Positions 44,362 through 54,160 of a DNA stretch of 64,000 bases are shown in pieces. Each line of letters begins with the position of its first letter. Position 1 is the stretch's first letter. The notes beneath the pieces were generated by a model. The model saw nothing but the letters and a program-made list of their open reading frames with translations. It had not been told where the DNA came from and ran no database searches. The position numbers were made by a program, and so were the translations under genes. This stretch comes from Paracoccus haematequi (GTDB lineage: Bacteria; Pseudomonadota; Alphaproteobacteria; Rhodobacterales; Rhodobacteraceae): assembly GCA_945881965.1 (NCBI GenBank), contig CAMCVS010000003.1, positions 1 through 64,000 on the forward strand, written 5' to 3'.

Positions 44362-45647
44362 CGCCCGATCACGATATCGGCGCGCAACCCGCCCAGCGTG
44401 GCGCTTTCGCCAAGCCGCAACGTCCCGCCATGGACGCGCGCGATGTCGGTGGCGATGGCAAGGCCAAGCCCGACACCCGGACCCGCGTTCTGATTGCGCG
44501 CGCTGTCCAGCCGCACAAAGGGGCGGATCGCCTCGCCGCGCTGGTCGGCAGGGATGCCCGGCCCGTCATCCTCGACCCGGATCCGCAACGCGCGGTCGGT
44601 CAGCGTCACGGTCACCTCGGCGCGGCTGCCATAGCGCACGGCATTGCCGATCAGGTTATCCACCGCGCGCCGGATGGCCAGCGGGCGCAGCATCACCTCG
44701 CCCGCCCCTTCGACCCCGACCAGTTCCACCGGTCGGCCTGCGCGGCGGTGATCCGCGACCAGTTGCCGGATCAGCGCGGCGGGATCGACGGCCTCGGGGT
44801 CGCCCTCGGACGCGCCGCGCGCAAAGGACAGAAACTCGTCGATCATGCGCGCCATTTCTTCGACATCACGTTCCATCGCGACGCGGTCGTCATCGTCGAT
44901 CATCGACAGGCCCAGCTTCAGCCGCGTCAGCGGTGTGCGCAAATCGTGGCTGACCCCGGACAGCATCAGGGTGCGCTGTTCGATCTGACGTTCGATCCGC
45001 GCCCGCATGTCCAGAAACGCGGCCCCCGCAATCCGCACCTCGGCGGCACCCGTCGGGCGATAGGGGATGACGCGGCCACGCCCAAAGGCCTCGGCGGCCT
45101 CGGCCAGCCGGGTCACGGGGCGCAGTTGGTTGCGCAGATAGATATAGGCGATCAGCGTCATCACCCCGCCGAAAAACACCATGTTCACGAACAACTGGTG
45201 CGGGTTGGTGGCGGATACGCGGCGGCGGTCCAGCGTCACCGCCAACCGTCCCGCAGGCGGGTCCAGATGCAGCGTCAACTGCCTGTCGTCCGTCAACACG
45301 ACCGCCGCCAGATCGGGCAGCGCGGCATGGAACGTCGCAATCACCACCAGCCCGGTCAGGTCATACCAACGGCGATAATCCCCCGCAGGCGGATCGGCAT
45401 CCGGCGTCAGCCGCAGGTCCAGCGCGCGCGCAATCGTATCGCTTTGACCTGCGGCGCGGGCGTTCATCACCAGCACGATCTCGCGCGCCGCCGTCTGGGT
45501 CATCTGCCGCGTCACGCCTTCGAAATGGCGTTGAATAAACACGACCGACACCACCAGTTGCAGCGTCACCACCGGCAGGATCAGGATAAGCGCCGCCCGC
45601 CCGTACAGGCCGCGCGGCAGATAGCGTTTGAGCCATTCAAAGGACAT
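44358..45647 (-). CDS. EnvZ-like sensor histidine kinase without adjacent regulator
   Basis: A 429-residue kinase. TM1 at about 17-37 and TM2 at about 152-172 flank a periplasmic domain of some 115 residues. A HAMP domain (PVTRLAEAAEAFGRG) leads to the H-box GVSHDLRTPLTRLKLGLSM. The ATPase has NLIGNAVRYGS, EDDGPGI and GVGLGLAIATDI. The RTPLTRLKL context is that of EnvZ, which pairs with OmpR-type regulators. No response regulator lies on either side: waaA is downstream (convergent) and an MBL hydrolase upstream (divergent). Its partner must be elsewhere. Confidence 0.88.
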   Translation of the reverse strand: MSFEWLKRYLPRGLYGRAALILILPVVTLQLVVSVVFIQRHFEGVTRQMTQTAAREIVLVMNARAAGQSDTIARALDLRLTPDADPPAGDYRRWYDLTGLVVIATFHAALPDLAAVVLTDDRQLTLHLDPPAGRLAVTLDRRRVSATNPHQLFVNMVFFGGVMTLIAYIYLRNQLRPVTRLAEAAEAFGRGRVIPYRPTGAAEVRIAGAAFLDMRARIERQIEQRTLMLSGVSHDLRTPLTRLKLGLSMIDDDDRVAMERDVEEMARMIDEFLSFARGASEGDPEAVDPAALIRQLVADHRRAGRPVELVGVEGAGEVMLRPLAIRRAVDNLIGNAVRYGSRAEVTVTLTDRALRIRVEDDGPGIPADQRGEAIRPFVRLDSARNQNAGPGVGLGLAIATDIARVHGGTLRLGESATLGGLRADIVIGR

Positions 45648-45690
45648 GCGCTACACCTAGCCAAGGCGGCGGCGTGACGAAAGGCAGAAC

Positions 45691-46608
45691 ATGCAGGACC
45701 CCGATCCCGATTTCGCCCCGTTGGTGGGGGTGGCCGACGTGATCGCACCCGGCCTGCGCCGGGTGCTGGCCCCGAACCCGTCCCCGATGACGCATCGCGG
45801 CACCAATACCTACATGCTGGGCGAAAGCGGTTTGGCCGTGATCGACCCCGGCCCCGCAGATGCGCGCCACCTCGCCGCGATCCTGGCCGCCGTTGGGCCT
45901 GGCCAGCACATCAGCCATATCCTTGTCACCCATGCCCATCTGGACCATTCGCCCTTGGCGCGCGCGCTGGCGCAGGCGACGGGGGCACGGGTGCATGGCT
46001 TTGGCGATGCCCGCGCCGGGCGCAGCGCGGTGATGGAAACGCTAGCCGCCACCGGTCTGGCAGGCGGCGGCGAAGGCGTGGACCACAGCTTTGCCCCCGA
46101 TGTGGTGCTGGCGGATGGCGATAGCGTCACCGGCGACGGCTGGCAGGTCCGCGCCCTGCACACGCCGGGCCATTTCGGCAATCACCTGAGTTTCCTGTGG
46201 CAGGACGCGGTGTTTTCCGGCGATCTGGTGATGGGATGGGCCACCTCGCTGGTGTCGCCGCCCGATGGCGATCTGACGGATTTCATGGCGTCCTGCCGCC
46301 GTGTGGCCGCCCTTGCCCCGCGCGTGGCCTATGCAGGGCACGGCGCGCCGATCACCGACCCTGTGGCGCGGCTGGACTGGCTGATCGCACACCGGCTGGG
46401 CCGCGAGGCCGAAATCCTCGCCGCATTGGACGATGGCCCCGCCACCGCCGCCGATCTGGCACGCCGCATCTACACCACGACGCCTGACGCCCTCATCCCC
46501 GCCGCCACCCGGAATGTCTTTGCGCATCTGATTGATCTGCATGGCAAATCGCGTGTCACGGCCACCCCTTCGCTCGCCGTCGACGCGCAGTTTTCCCGCC
46601 GCGATTAA
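45691..46608 (+). CDS. MBL-fold metallo-hydrolase (LACTB2-like)
   Basis: A 305-residue metallo-beta-lactamase-fold protein. Metal motifs are THAHLDHSPLA, HTPGHFGNHLSF, FSGDLVMGW and YAGHGAPI. The C-terminal part (RLDWLIAHRLGREAEILAAL to the end) forms a winged helix, as in LACTB2-like proteins, which act as RNA or glyoxalase-type hydrolases. The actual substrate is not known. It is divergent from the kinase gene. Confidence 0.88.
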   Translation: MQDPDPDFAPLVGVADVIAPGLRRVLAPNPSPMTHRGTNTYMLGESGLAVIDPGPADARHLAAILAAVGPGQHISHILVTHAHLDHSPLARALAQATGARVHGFGDARAGRSAVMETLAATGLAGGGEGVDHSFAPDVVLADGDSVTGDGWQVRALHTPGHFGNHLSFLWQDAVFSGDLVMGWATSLVSPPDGDLTDFMASCRRVAALAPRVAYAGHGAPITDPVARLDWLIAHRLGREAEILAALDDGPATAADLARRIYTTTPDALIPAATRNVFAHLIDLHGKSRVTATPSLAVDAQFSRRD

Positions 46609-46685
46609 GCCGTCACAATTCCGCAAAGAAACCGCCGGAACCCACTGGACGCCCCCCGGGTCAGTTGCTATACGCGCCCCAGTGT

Positions 46686-46760
46686 TCCGGCGTAGCTCAG
46701 CGGTAGAGCAGTTGACTGTTAATCAATTGGTCGTAGGTTCGATCCCTACCGCCGGAGCCA
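46686..46760 (+). tRNA. tRNA-Asn (anticodon GTT)
   Basis: The 75-nt cloverleaf has acceptor TCCGGCG/CGCCGGA, D-arm GCTC-AGCGGTA-GAGC, anticodon stem GTTGA/TCAAT with loop CTGTTAA, T-loop TTCGATC, discriminator G and an encoded CCA. A possible -10 TATACG lies about 16 bp upstream. Confidence 0.96.
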
Positions 46761-46963
46761 AAAATCCTTCGACGTCATGGACTTATGGCGTAATGTGCAT
46801 GTTGTACGCTGGTTTGTGGCGCGTCGCGGTTGCCAAGACTGCTCCAATGCAACCCTGACGCAAACAAGGCCGATTTGCGGGACAGCGGATTGATTTCATA
46901 TATGCGTGGTGGACGACGTCCGGTATGCCAAGTCACGAGATCGATTTTCAAAGCGAGCCTTAA

Positions 46964-48400
46964 ATGCAGAACGATATCAAAGTGATTCCTGTCATCATGT
47001 GTGGCGGATCGGGCACCCGGTTGTGGCCGTTGTCGCGGCGCAGTTTTCCCAAGCAATTTGTCAATTTGACCGGACCGCGCACGCTGTTCCAGCAAACGCT
47101 GACGCGCGCGGCGGGGGCGGGGTTTGCGGAACCGCTGATCATGACCGCCGAGGATTTCCGATTCATCGTCACCGAACAGATGGCCGCGCTTGGCGTGACG
47201 TCGGCGGCGACGCTGATCGAGCCCGAAGCGCGCAACACCGCGCCCGCGATCCTTGTCGCGGCATTATGGGCCGCCGCGCGCGACCCCGAGGCGGTGCTGC
47301 TGGTGCTGCCGTCTGACCATGTGATCCCGGACGCGGACGGCTTTCGGGCCGCAGTTCTGGCCGCGCTGCCCGCTGCCACAGCAGGACAGATCGTCACCTT
47401 TGGCGTGGTGCCGGTGCGGCCCGAAACGGGCTATGGCTATCTGCAATTGGGCTCCGATGCGGACCCGGCACAGAACGCGCCGCAGCCCCTTGCCGGGTTT
47501 GTCGAAAAACCGAACGCAGCCCGCGCCGCAGCCATGCTGGCCGAGGGCGGCTATCTGTGGAACGCGGGAATTTTCCTGTTTCAGGCCAAGGCGATCATCG
47601 CGGCCTTTGGCATCCATGCGCCCGACATGCTGGACCCCGCCCGCGCCGCCGTCGCGGAGGCGAAAAGCGACCTTGGCTTTACCCGCCTGAACGCGGCCGC
47701 GTTTGCCCAGATGCCCGATATCTCGATCGACTATGCGATCATGGAACGCGCCCGCAACCTGTCGGTGATGCCGTGGCGCGGGGCCTGGTCCGATCTGGGC
47801 AGTTGGGAGGCCGTGCTGCAAGAGGCCGAGACGGATGATAACGGCAATGCCAGCGCCGGTGCGGTGACGATGATTGATTGCAGCAGCAGCCTGATGCGCG
47901 CCGAAAACGACGGGCAGGAACTGGTCGGGATCGGTCTGACCGATATCGTCGCGGTCGCGATGGCGGATGCCGTGCTCGTCGCGCATAAATCGCAAAGCCA
48001 AAAGGTGAAAGACGCCGTCGCCCAGCTAAAAGCGCGCGGCGTGAAACAGGCGACCCACCTGCCCCGCGACCACCGGCCCTGGGGCTGGTTCGACAGCCTG
48101 ATCATCGGCGAGCGGTTTCAGGTCAAGCGCATCGTGGTGCATCCGGGCGCGGCGCTGAGCCTGCAATCGCATCATCACCGGTCCGAACATTGGATCGTGG
48201 TGCAGGGCACGGCGCGGGTGACGGTGGACGACTCTGTGCGGCTGATCAGCGAAAACCAGTCGGTCTATATCCCGCTGGGCGCTATTCACCGCATGGAAAA
48301 CCCCGGCAAGGTGCCCATGGTGCTGATCGAAGTACAAACCGGCAGCTATTTGGGCGAGGATGATATCATCCGCTATCAGGATGTTTACGCGCGCAGTTGA
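46964..48400 (+). CDS. manC: Mannose-1-phosphate guanylyltransferase / mannose-6-phosphate isomerase
   Basis: A 478-residue bifunctional enzyme supplying GDP-mannose. The nucleotidyltransferase motif IMCGGSGTRLWPLSRRSFPKQF starts near residue 11, and FVEKPN marks the sugar site. The C-terminal cupin has RPWGWFDSLIIGERFQVKRI and LQSHHHRSEHWIVVQGTARV with metal-binding His/Glu, the isomerase part. The product feeds gmd and fcl, which converge on it from the opposite strand. The 203-bp leader after tRNA-Asn has AT-rich patches but no clear promoter. A 20-bp palindrome separates it from fcl. Confidence 0.95.
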   Translation: MQNDIKVIPVIMCGGSGTRLWPLSRRSFPKQFVNLTGPRTLFQQTLTRAAGAGFAEPLIMTAEDFRFIVTEQMAALGVTSAATLIEPEARNTAPAILVAALWAAARDPEAVLLVLPSDHVIPDADGFRAAVLAALPAATAGQIVTFGVVPVRPETGYGYLQLGSDADPAQNAPQPLAGFVEKPNAARAAAMLAEGGYLWNAGIFLFQAKAIIAAFGIHAPDMLDPARAAVAEAKSDLGFTRLNAAAFAQMPDISIDYAIMERARNLSVMPWRGAWSDLGSWEAVLQEAETDDNGNASAGAVTMIDCSSSLMRAENDGQELVGIGLTDIVAVAMADAVLVAHKSQSQKVKDAVAQLKARGVKQATHLPRDHRPWGWFDSLIIGERFQVKRIVVHPGAALSLQSHHHRSEHWIVVQGTARVTVDDSVRLISENQSVYIPLGAIHRMENPGKVPMVLIEVQTGSYLGEDDIIRYQDVYARS

Positions 48401-48416
48401 ATGGCGCGCGATTGAG

Positions 48417-48436
48417 GGGGCGGCAATTGCCGCCCC
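48417..48436. terminator. Bidirectional terminator between manC and fcl
   Basis: A perfect 20-bp palindrome, GGGGCGGCAATTGCCGCCCC, sits in the 39 bp between the two convergent stop codons. Its symmetry would give a hairpin in either transcript. Confidence 0.7.
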
Positions 48437-48439
48437 TGT

Positions 48440-49396
48440 TCAGCGTCGCAGCGCGTCCTGATTCTGCAGGAACCATTGATAGGTTTCCGCCACGCCATCC
48501 TCCAGCCGAATAGCGGCCTGCCAGCCCATACTCGACAGGCGGGTGACGTCCATCAATTTCCGCGGCGCGCCGTCGGGCTTGCTGGGGTCTGTTGTGACAT
48601 GTCCCTGAAACCCTGTGACGCGCGCCACGAGTTGCGCAAGTTCCAGAATTGATACATCCTCGCCGCAACCGACATTGATATGGCTCTGCATGGGCTGCGT
48701 ATTCGCCGCGTATTTATCGACGGGCAGGTCCAGCACGAATAGCGAGGCTGCCGCCATATCATCGACATGCAGAAACTCGCGGCGTGGTGTGCCAGTGCCC
48801 CAGATCTTGACCTCGTCCAGACCCGCCTGCACCGCGTCATGAAACCGCAGGATCAAAGCCGGCAGGACATGCGAATTCTGTGGGTGGAAATTGTCACCGG
48901 GGCCATAAAGATTGGTGGGCATCACGCTGCGGAAATCAACGCCATGCTGCCGGTTATAGCTTTCGCAGAGCTTTATTCCGGCAATCTTGGCAATCGCATA
49001 GGGTTCATTGGTCGGTTCCAGCGGGCCTGTCAACAGCGCGTCTTCTGCCATCGGCTGCGGCGCGGCCCTTGGGTAAATGCAGGATGATCCCAGCTGCAAC
49101 AATCGTGTAACACCAGCAGAAAACGCCTGATGAATGACATTACATTCCATCATCAGATTCTCGTAAATGAAATCCGCCGGAAACGTGTTGTTGGCATGAA
49201 TACCCCCAACCTTTGCCGCCGCAAGAATCACAATATCCGGACGTTCGGTCTGCATGAAATCCCGCACAGCCGGTTGATCGGTCAGATCAAGCTCGGCATG
49301 GGTACGGGTCACGACCTCTGCGTCCCGCGCCACCAATTGGCGCAGGATTGCGCCACCCACCATGCCACGGTGCCCGGCGAGAAAGATCTTTGTCAT
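48440..49396 (-). CDS. fcl: GDP-L-fucose synthase
   Basis: A 318-residue short-chain dehydrogenase/epimerase converting GDP-4-keto-6-deoxymannose to GDP-L-fucose with NADPH. The nucleotide loop is [13 protein letters not shown] and the catalytic Tyr/Lys lie in [32 protein letters not shown] and [11 protein letters not shown] are family segments. It is the last gene of the minus-strand polysaccharide series. The upstream methyltransferase gene separates it from gmd. Confidence 0.94.
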   Translation of the reverse strand: MTKIFLAGHRGMVGGAILRQLVARDAEVVTRTHAELDLTDQPAVRDFMQTERPDIVILAAAKVGGIHANNTFPADFIYENLMMECNVIHQAFSAGVTRLLQLGSSCIYPRAAPQPMAEDALLTGPLEPTNEPYAIAKIAGIKLCESYNRQHGVDFRSVMPTNLYGPGDNFHPQNSHVLPALILRFHDAVQAGLDEVKIWGTGTPRREFLHVDDMAAASLFVLDLPVDKYAANTQPMQSHINVGCGEDVSILELAQLVARVTGFQGHVTTDPSKPDGAPRKLMDVTRLSSMGWQAAIRLEDGVAETYQWFLQNQDALRR

Positions 49397-49409
49397 GATA
49401 CTGATCCGA

Positions 49410-50126
49410 TCACAAAGGCTTCTGCAAAAAAATAAAGAGGTTCCCGGAAAACGCAGCCGGCATCACACGATGGAAGAAGTCAGCTACAGTATAGATTGCT
49501 CGAGAGCCGAAGAAATATCCGGGGTCTGTTCTGTAAATGAATGAATGGTTGTGCCAGCCCGGAAACGCTTCAGCGATATCGCGCATTGTATTCAGTTTAT
49601 AAATCTTGGGAAACACATCTTCTTCCTTCCGCCCCGGCTGTGCCCGATGCAAGACAAATTTGGCCAAAGACTCCGGAATCAAACGATCACCCATGGCTAT
49701 GTAGTGAAGTTTGTGTGGGGTTCGCGCGCAAAACCATCCACCAGGCTTGAGCAGCCGGTCAATCTCGGATGCGAACGACTTCGGATTTTCTATGTGCTCG
49801 ATAACATAGTCTGCAACAATAACATCAGAGGATTGATCCAACATTGGCAAAGTTCCATCACGCATCAGAACCGACCGATCAACAGCGTTGTTCTTCATGA
49901 CAGCCGGATCGATATCTGCGCCAACAACTTCCTTGAACCTTCCCTGCATATGCCTAGCACGCTTCCGAAACGAAATCGGATCGTCTTCGTACCATTGACC
50001 ACGACCGGCTCCGAAATCGATATAAACCTTCTCAGCATCAGCGAGTTGGCCTACTCTCATGTAAAAGTCTAGCGTGCCATCATTCTGGGAATAGAGACCA
50101 AATTTTATTGAATGTGGTTCATACAA
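49410..50126 (-). CDS. SAM-dependent methyltransferase in the polysaccharide locus
   Basis: A 238-residue class-I methyltransferase. The SAM loop is [15 protein letters not shown] (about 35-49), the acidic residue lies in [10 protein letters not shown] and the post-II motif in [16 protein letters not shown]. No membrane segment is seen. It lies between gmd and fcl, 2 bp after gmd, so methylation of a sugar or capping of the glycan is likely. Base composition is more AT-rich than the flanking fcl. The exact acceptor is unknown. Confidence 0.82.
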   Translation of the reverse strand: MYEPHSIKFGLYSQNDGTLDFYMRVGQLADAEKVYIDFGAGRGQWYEDDPISFRKRARHMQGRFKEVVGADIDPAVMKNNAVDRSVLMRDGTLPMLDQSSDVIVADYVIEHIENPKSFASEIDRLLKPGGWFCARTPHKLHYIAMGDRLIPESLAKFVLHRAQPGRKEEDVFPKIYKLNTMRDIAEAFPGWHNHSFIYRTDPGYFFGSRAIYTVADFFHRVMPAAFSGNLFIFLQKPL

Positions 50127-50128
50127 GA

Positions 50129-51250
50129 TTAACCCTCCTGACTATTGGGCATCTGCATGCCGTGGTGACGAAGCAACTTCTGTCGCTTTGCTGCTTTCAG
50201 ATCCTCAGCGACCATCTCTGCACACATCTCCTGCGCAGTTATTTCCGGCATCCAGCCGAGTTTGGTTTTTGCCTTGGACGGATCACCCAATAAAGTATCG
50301 ACTTCCGCAGGGCGGAAATACTTTGGGTCAATACGCATGATAACATTTCCAACTTCAACCGCAGGTGCATTTTCTCCATGAACTTCGGAAACCACTGCAA
50401 CCTCATCAACTCCTGATCCGACGAAATCAATCAGTATCCCAAGTTCGGCAGCAGCCCAACGGATAAACTCTCTCACCGCATACTGCTTGCCGGTCGCAAT
50501 TACAAAATCCTCAGCAACCTCTTGTTGCAGCATCATCCATTGCATTCGAACATAGTCTTTCGCGTGCCCCCAATCTCTCAGGGAGTCAATATTCCCCATA
50601 TACACACAATTTTCAATTCCCTGAGCGATGTTGGCAAGTCCTCGTGTAATTTTGCGTGTAACAAAAGTCTCACCGCGGCGCGGGCTCTCGTGGTTGAAAA
50701 GTATGCCATTGCAGGCATACATCCCATAGGCCTCGCGATAGTTCACTGTGATCCAATACGAATACAATTTCGCAACGGCATACGGGCTTCGCGGATAAAA
50801 TGGAGTTGTTTCCTTCTGCGGTGTTTCTTGAACCAGACCATAAAGTTCTGATGTTGACGCCTGATAAAAACGTGTTTTACGTTCCATCTTAAGAAACCGG
50901 ATCGCCTCAAGCAACCGCAACGCACCAATTCCATCAACGTCTGCGGTGTATTCTGGTGCTTCGAAACTGACCGCAACGTGAGATTGCGCACCCAAGTTGT
51001 AAACTTCGTCCGGCTGAACTTCCGAAAGGATACGGGTAAGATTCGACGTATCGGTGAGATCTCCGTAATGCAATCTTAGCCTCGGATTGGGATTGTGAAT
51101 ATCCTCGTAGATATGATCAATTCTCTGCGTATTGAATGAAGACGCCCGACGCTTTATCCCGTGTACCTCATAGCCTTTCTGCAACAAGAATTCTGCAAGG
51201 TAGCTTCCATCCTGCCCCGTTATTCCTGTAATAAGTGCTCTTTTCGTCAT
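50129..51250 (-). CDS. gmd: GDP-mannose 4,6-dehydratase
   Basis: A 373-residue short-chain dehydrogenase/reductase forming GDP-4-keto-6-deoxy-D-mannose. The NADP loop is [19 protein letters not shown], the substrate site has [14 protein letters not shown] and the Tyr/Lys pair lies in [27 protein letters not shown]-like residues read [13 protein letters not shown]. It precedes the methyltransferase and fcl genes in one direction and completes the GDP-L-fucose route with manC and fcl. Confidence 0.96.
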   Translation of the reverse strand: MTKRALITGITGQDGSYLAEFLLQKGYEVHGIKRRASSFNTQRIDHIYEDIHNPNPRLRLHYGDLTDTSNLTRILSEVQPDEVYNLGAQSHVAVSFEAPEYTADVDGIGALRLLEAIRFLKMERKTRFYQASTSELYGLVQETPQKETTPFYPRSPYAVAKLYSYWITVNYREAYGMYACNGILFNHESPRRGETFVTRKITRGLANIAQGIENCVYMGNIDSLRDWGHAKDYVRMQWMMLQQEVAEDFVIATGKQYAVREFIRWAAAELGILIDFVGSGVDEVAVVSEVHGENAPAVEVGNVIMRIDPKYFRPAEVDTLLGDPSKAKTKLGWMPEITAQEMCAEMVAEDLKAAKRQKLLRHHGMQMPNSQEG

Positions 51251-51326
51251 TCTCCGCCATCTTTCTTCAATTCAGTCATTACGTTGAACCGCGGCATTGT
51301 GTATATGCAACGCGCAAAAGAACCCA

Positions 51327-53183
51327 CTACTGATCACCATCAAGGGCCTTGAATACTATCTCCGCTCCGTATTCCGAGAGATGGTTATTGTCTCTAAAAA
51401 GAGGCAAACGATTGTTATCGTGACCATCAAAGTCCTTGGGAGCTTTACGAGCGGCATCTGCCAATGCGGCTGTTTGATCCAGAATCGCGAAATTCTTGTA
51501 CTGGTTTTCAAGACCAATCGCCACCATGTCCGGTGTCTGGTTAGACAAAGTCCAATTCGCGTCAAGACGAATTTCGGTGAAACGACCAGTCAAGGCAAGC
51601 CTCACCGGATCGACATCAAACCTTGGGCGGTTACTAAAGAAAACAATACTGGTACCCTTTGTTAGTACCTTCTCGAACAATTCACCTGTGTCAGCCCGAA
51701 GCCGATACATGATGCTGTTGTCCTTTGAGGCGAGAGATGACGAAAAGAAAATCTTTGTTGGAGCATGCCGATCCAAGAGCTTATCAAGCTTTTGGATTCC
51801 ACGTGTGCACCCCACCTCAGAGTAATCACAGTTTGCTATTATCAGAAAGAATAACTTTGCCTTCGCAAGCCGTGCTGACTTGAGCACTTCGTCACGCATG
51901 TCATTTGCATGGGAATCTCCGACCAGAAGCCATGTCTCGTTGGCATGAACCGGATCGAGGGCCAAGCACCCGTCCGAACATCGCTCTCCGTCAATGCCCC
52001 TCGCGAAACGCTGAATCTTTCCGGCTTTGCTGAAATAATCCGCTGGCAAACCCGCTATGTTGTTTCGGTGCGGCAAGCCGCCCGTTGCGTTGACCCATAA
52101 CCCCGCGCACACGACGAGGGCCGAAACGCTCAACAGGCCAATAGCTACCCTGTCCTGATGCGCAATGTTCTTGATGCCAAACCGGATTGGTCGCTCGATC
52201 AAATGGAACGACACAAGTGAGACAAGATAGATTGCGATAAGCAATATAGCAAGCGGCACGGGCCGTGATGTGTCAACGCCATAATACTTTGCGAAAATCA
52301 TCATCGGATAGTGCCATAGGTACAGACCGTAGCTGATTTTCCCGAGTCCCACCAGTGGACCTAATTTCAGAACCTGTGCCAACAGCGACCCTGACACGAC
52401 ATGGCGGATCATCAGCATCGTGCCGAATACGGGAACACAGGTCCACAGAGACGGAAATGGAACAGTTTCGTCATACCCAACAATCGAAGCGATGATCATG
52501 AACAGACCAAGAGTTCCAAGCACGTTGTCGGTGGTCTTTACCGTCTCGATGCGGGGTAAAAGCGCAAGGATCGCGCCGCCCAATAGTTCCCACGCGCGGA
52601 AGATTGGATTGTAATAATGCGCATCTCCCGTATTCGCCCAAGGGTTGATGGTCAGCGCCAAAGACAGAAAGAAGCCGATCCAGATCGTTCTTGCACGCGC
52701 TCTTGTTCCGCCCCAATGCAGAGCCACAACCATAAGTGCTGGGAAGACAAAATAGAATTGCTCTTCTACGCCCAAGCTCCATGCATGTTTCAATGGAAAA
52801 AATGCATCCTGTGCGAAGTAGTCTCCACCCTTGACCATAAAATACAGATTTGCCGCGAAAAGGCCTGTAGAAAATGCACTTTGGGCTAGCCATTGCAACT
52901 GCATAGGCGGAAATACTAGGATTCCAACCAGCAGTGTCACTATCACCATCACCAACAACGCCGGTAGAAGCCGACGTGCGCGACGTTGATAGAACTCCAC
53001 CAGCGAGAAATGACCCTTGTCCTGATCGCGCAAGATTAATCCTGTAATCAGAAAGCCCGAGATGACGAAGAATATATCGACCCCTACAAATCCGCCTGAC
53101 AAACCGGATACTCCGGCATTGAATAGGATGACCGAAACCACAGCAATACTGCGCAGTCCGTCGATTTCAGAACGATATGTCAT
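51327..53183 (-). CDS. AT3-family acyltransferase with C-terminal SGNH domain (OafA-like)
   Basis: A 618-residue protein. Residues 1-360 form the AT3 membrane domain with about ten helices, beginning YRSEIDGLRSIAVVSVILFN and containing FFVISGFLITGLI and FYQRRARRLLPALL. Residues about 390-618 are an SGNH domain with LLVGDSHANDM and a late DNNHLSEYGAE. Such proteins O-acylate lipopolysaccharide or capsule sugars. The helix-1 His, normally FHAG, is Asn here (FNAG), which may impair catalysis. It overlaps the epimerase gene by 4 bp. Composition is AT-rich for this genome. Confidence 0.9.
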   Translation of the reverse strand: MTYRSEIDGLRSIAVVSVILFNAGVSGLSGGFVGVDIFFVISGFLITGLILRDQDKGHFSLVEFYQRRARRLLPALLVMVIVTLLVGILVFPPMQLQWLAQSAFSTGLFAANLYFMVKGGDYFAQDAFFPLKHAWSLGVEEQFYFVFPALMVVALHWGGTRARARTIWIGFFLSLALTINPWANTGDAHYYNPIFRAWELLGGAILALLPRIETVKTTDNVLGTLGLFMIIASIVGYDETVPFPSLWTCVPVFGTMLMIRHVVSGSLLAQVLKLGPLVGLGKISYGLYLWHYPMMIFAKYYGVDTSRPVPLAILLIAIYLVSLVSFHLIERPIRFGIKNIAHQDRVAIGLLSVSALVVCAGLWVNATGGLPHRNNIAGLPADYFSKAGKIQRFARGIDGERCSDGCLALDPVHANETWLLVGDSHANDMRDEVLKSARLAKAKLFFLIIANCDYSEVGCTRGIQKLDKLLDRHAPTKIFFSSSLASKDNSIMYRLRADTGELFEKVLTKGTSIVFFSNRPRFDVDPVRLALTGRFTEIRLDANWTLSNQTPDMVAIGLENQYKNFAILDQTAALADAARKAPKDFDGHDNNRLPLFRDNNHLSEYGAEIVFKALDGDQ

Positions 53184-54160
53184 TTTCGCGCCTCTTTCTC
53201 GGAAAGCGCTTTGTGCCAGGCAATAGTCTCGGCCACACCCTCGTCGAAACTGAACGGCAAGGGTCCACAGACTTCTTCTGTCGGGCGCAGGTCAAATATG
53301 TATTCGGTCCGGATGTTGTTCAGCCGAAAGGAGTTATACGGAAACTTTACCCCAAAGCTTCCCAGACCATCGCCGCACCATGCCAATATCCGCGCAACAG
53401 GCAATGGCAGGGTGATCGGCTGGCGTGCCTGCAACGCTTCTGCAAGATGGTTCACATAGTCGCGCAAGGCCAAAGGCTCGTAGTCCGCAAGATAGAACAC
53501 ACGGCGGTTGATTGCCAGACCATCTGCCATCAGCAGTTTCTTGTATTGATACGCAATGTTGCCGGCAAATGAGTAGGATTTATACAGCGGGCCCGCGCCG
53601 GAATGAAAGAACCGCCCCGTCTCAATGCGTTGCAAGAGCGACCGATAATGTGCGCTCATGTGAGGCCCCCAAACGGTTGTAGGCCGCGCCAAACACCAAC
53701 TTACGCCTCCGCCGTCTGCTGCGCGGACCCGGATTTCAGTCTCGACCTTGCTTTCGCCATAAGGCGTTGACGGCAGATATTCGTCGTCACGTGTCGGAAT
53801 GTGACCGACGCGACAGACCAGTTGCGAGGAGGTATAGACGGCGCGGATCACGGAAGGCGTTGTGGCGACCGCATCAAGCACATGCGTAACACCAAGGGTG
53901 TTCACCGCATAGTCGGCGACGGAATTACCGTCGAGATCAGTGCGCGCGGCCAGATGCAACAGATGTGTCGGCGCGACATCAGAGAAAAGCGCCTGCACCG
54001 CCGCGCCATCCAGCAGATCGCAAGTCCGAAACGCCCAATCACCTGTTTCATCGGGTTTTGGTTGAATGTCCGTTCCAACGACGTCGTGACCTTCCCGGTG
54101 CAAGAGGTCGCAGCACCATCGCCCGATCAACCCCGAGGCCCCTGTGACCAGAACTTTCAT
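53180..54160 (-). CDS. NAD-dependent sugar epimerase/dehydratase
   Basis: A 326-residue extended short-chain dehydrogenase/reductase. The nucleotide loop VLVTGASGLIGRWCCDLL is at the start, and the catalytic Tyr/Lys are in YLPSTPYGESKVETEI. The family segment RPTTVWGPHMS follows. It probably epimerises or reduces a nucleotide sugar used by the locus; the product cannot be told from sequence. It is linked by 4-bp overlaps to both neighbours (glycosyltransferase upstream, acyltransferase downstream). Confidence 0.88.
   Translation of the reverse strand: MKVLVTGASGLIGRWCCDLLHREGHDVVGTDIQPKPDETGDWAFRTCDLLDGAAVQALFSDVAPTHLLHLAARTDLDGNSVADYAVNTLGVTHVLDAVATTPSVIRAVYTSSQLVCRVGHIPTRDDEYLPSTPYGESKVETEIRVRAADGGGVSWCLARPTTVWGPHMSAHYRSLLQRIETGRFFHSGAGPLYKSYSFAGNIAYQYKKLLMADGLAINRRVFYLADYEPLALRDYVNHLAEALQARQPITLPLPVARILAWCGDGLGSFGVKFPYNSFRLNNIRTEYIFDLRPTEEVCGPLPFSFDEGVAETIAWHKALSEKEARK

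Noticed and set aside
42939-46760. tRNA genes as attachment sites of an integrated element
   Set aside because: No integrase gene and no direct repeat of a tRNA 3' end were seen near either tRNA.
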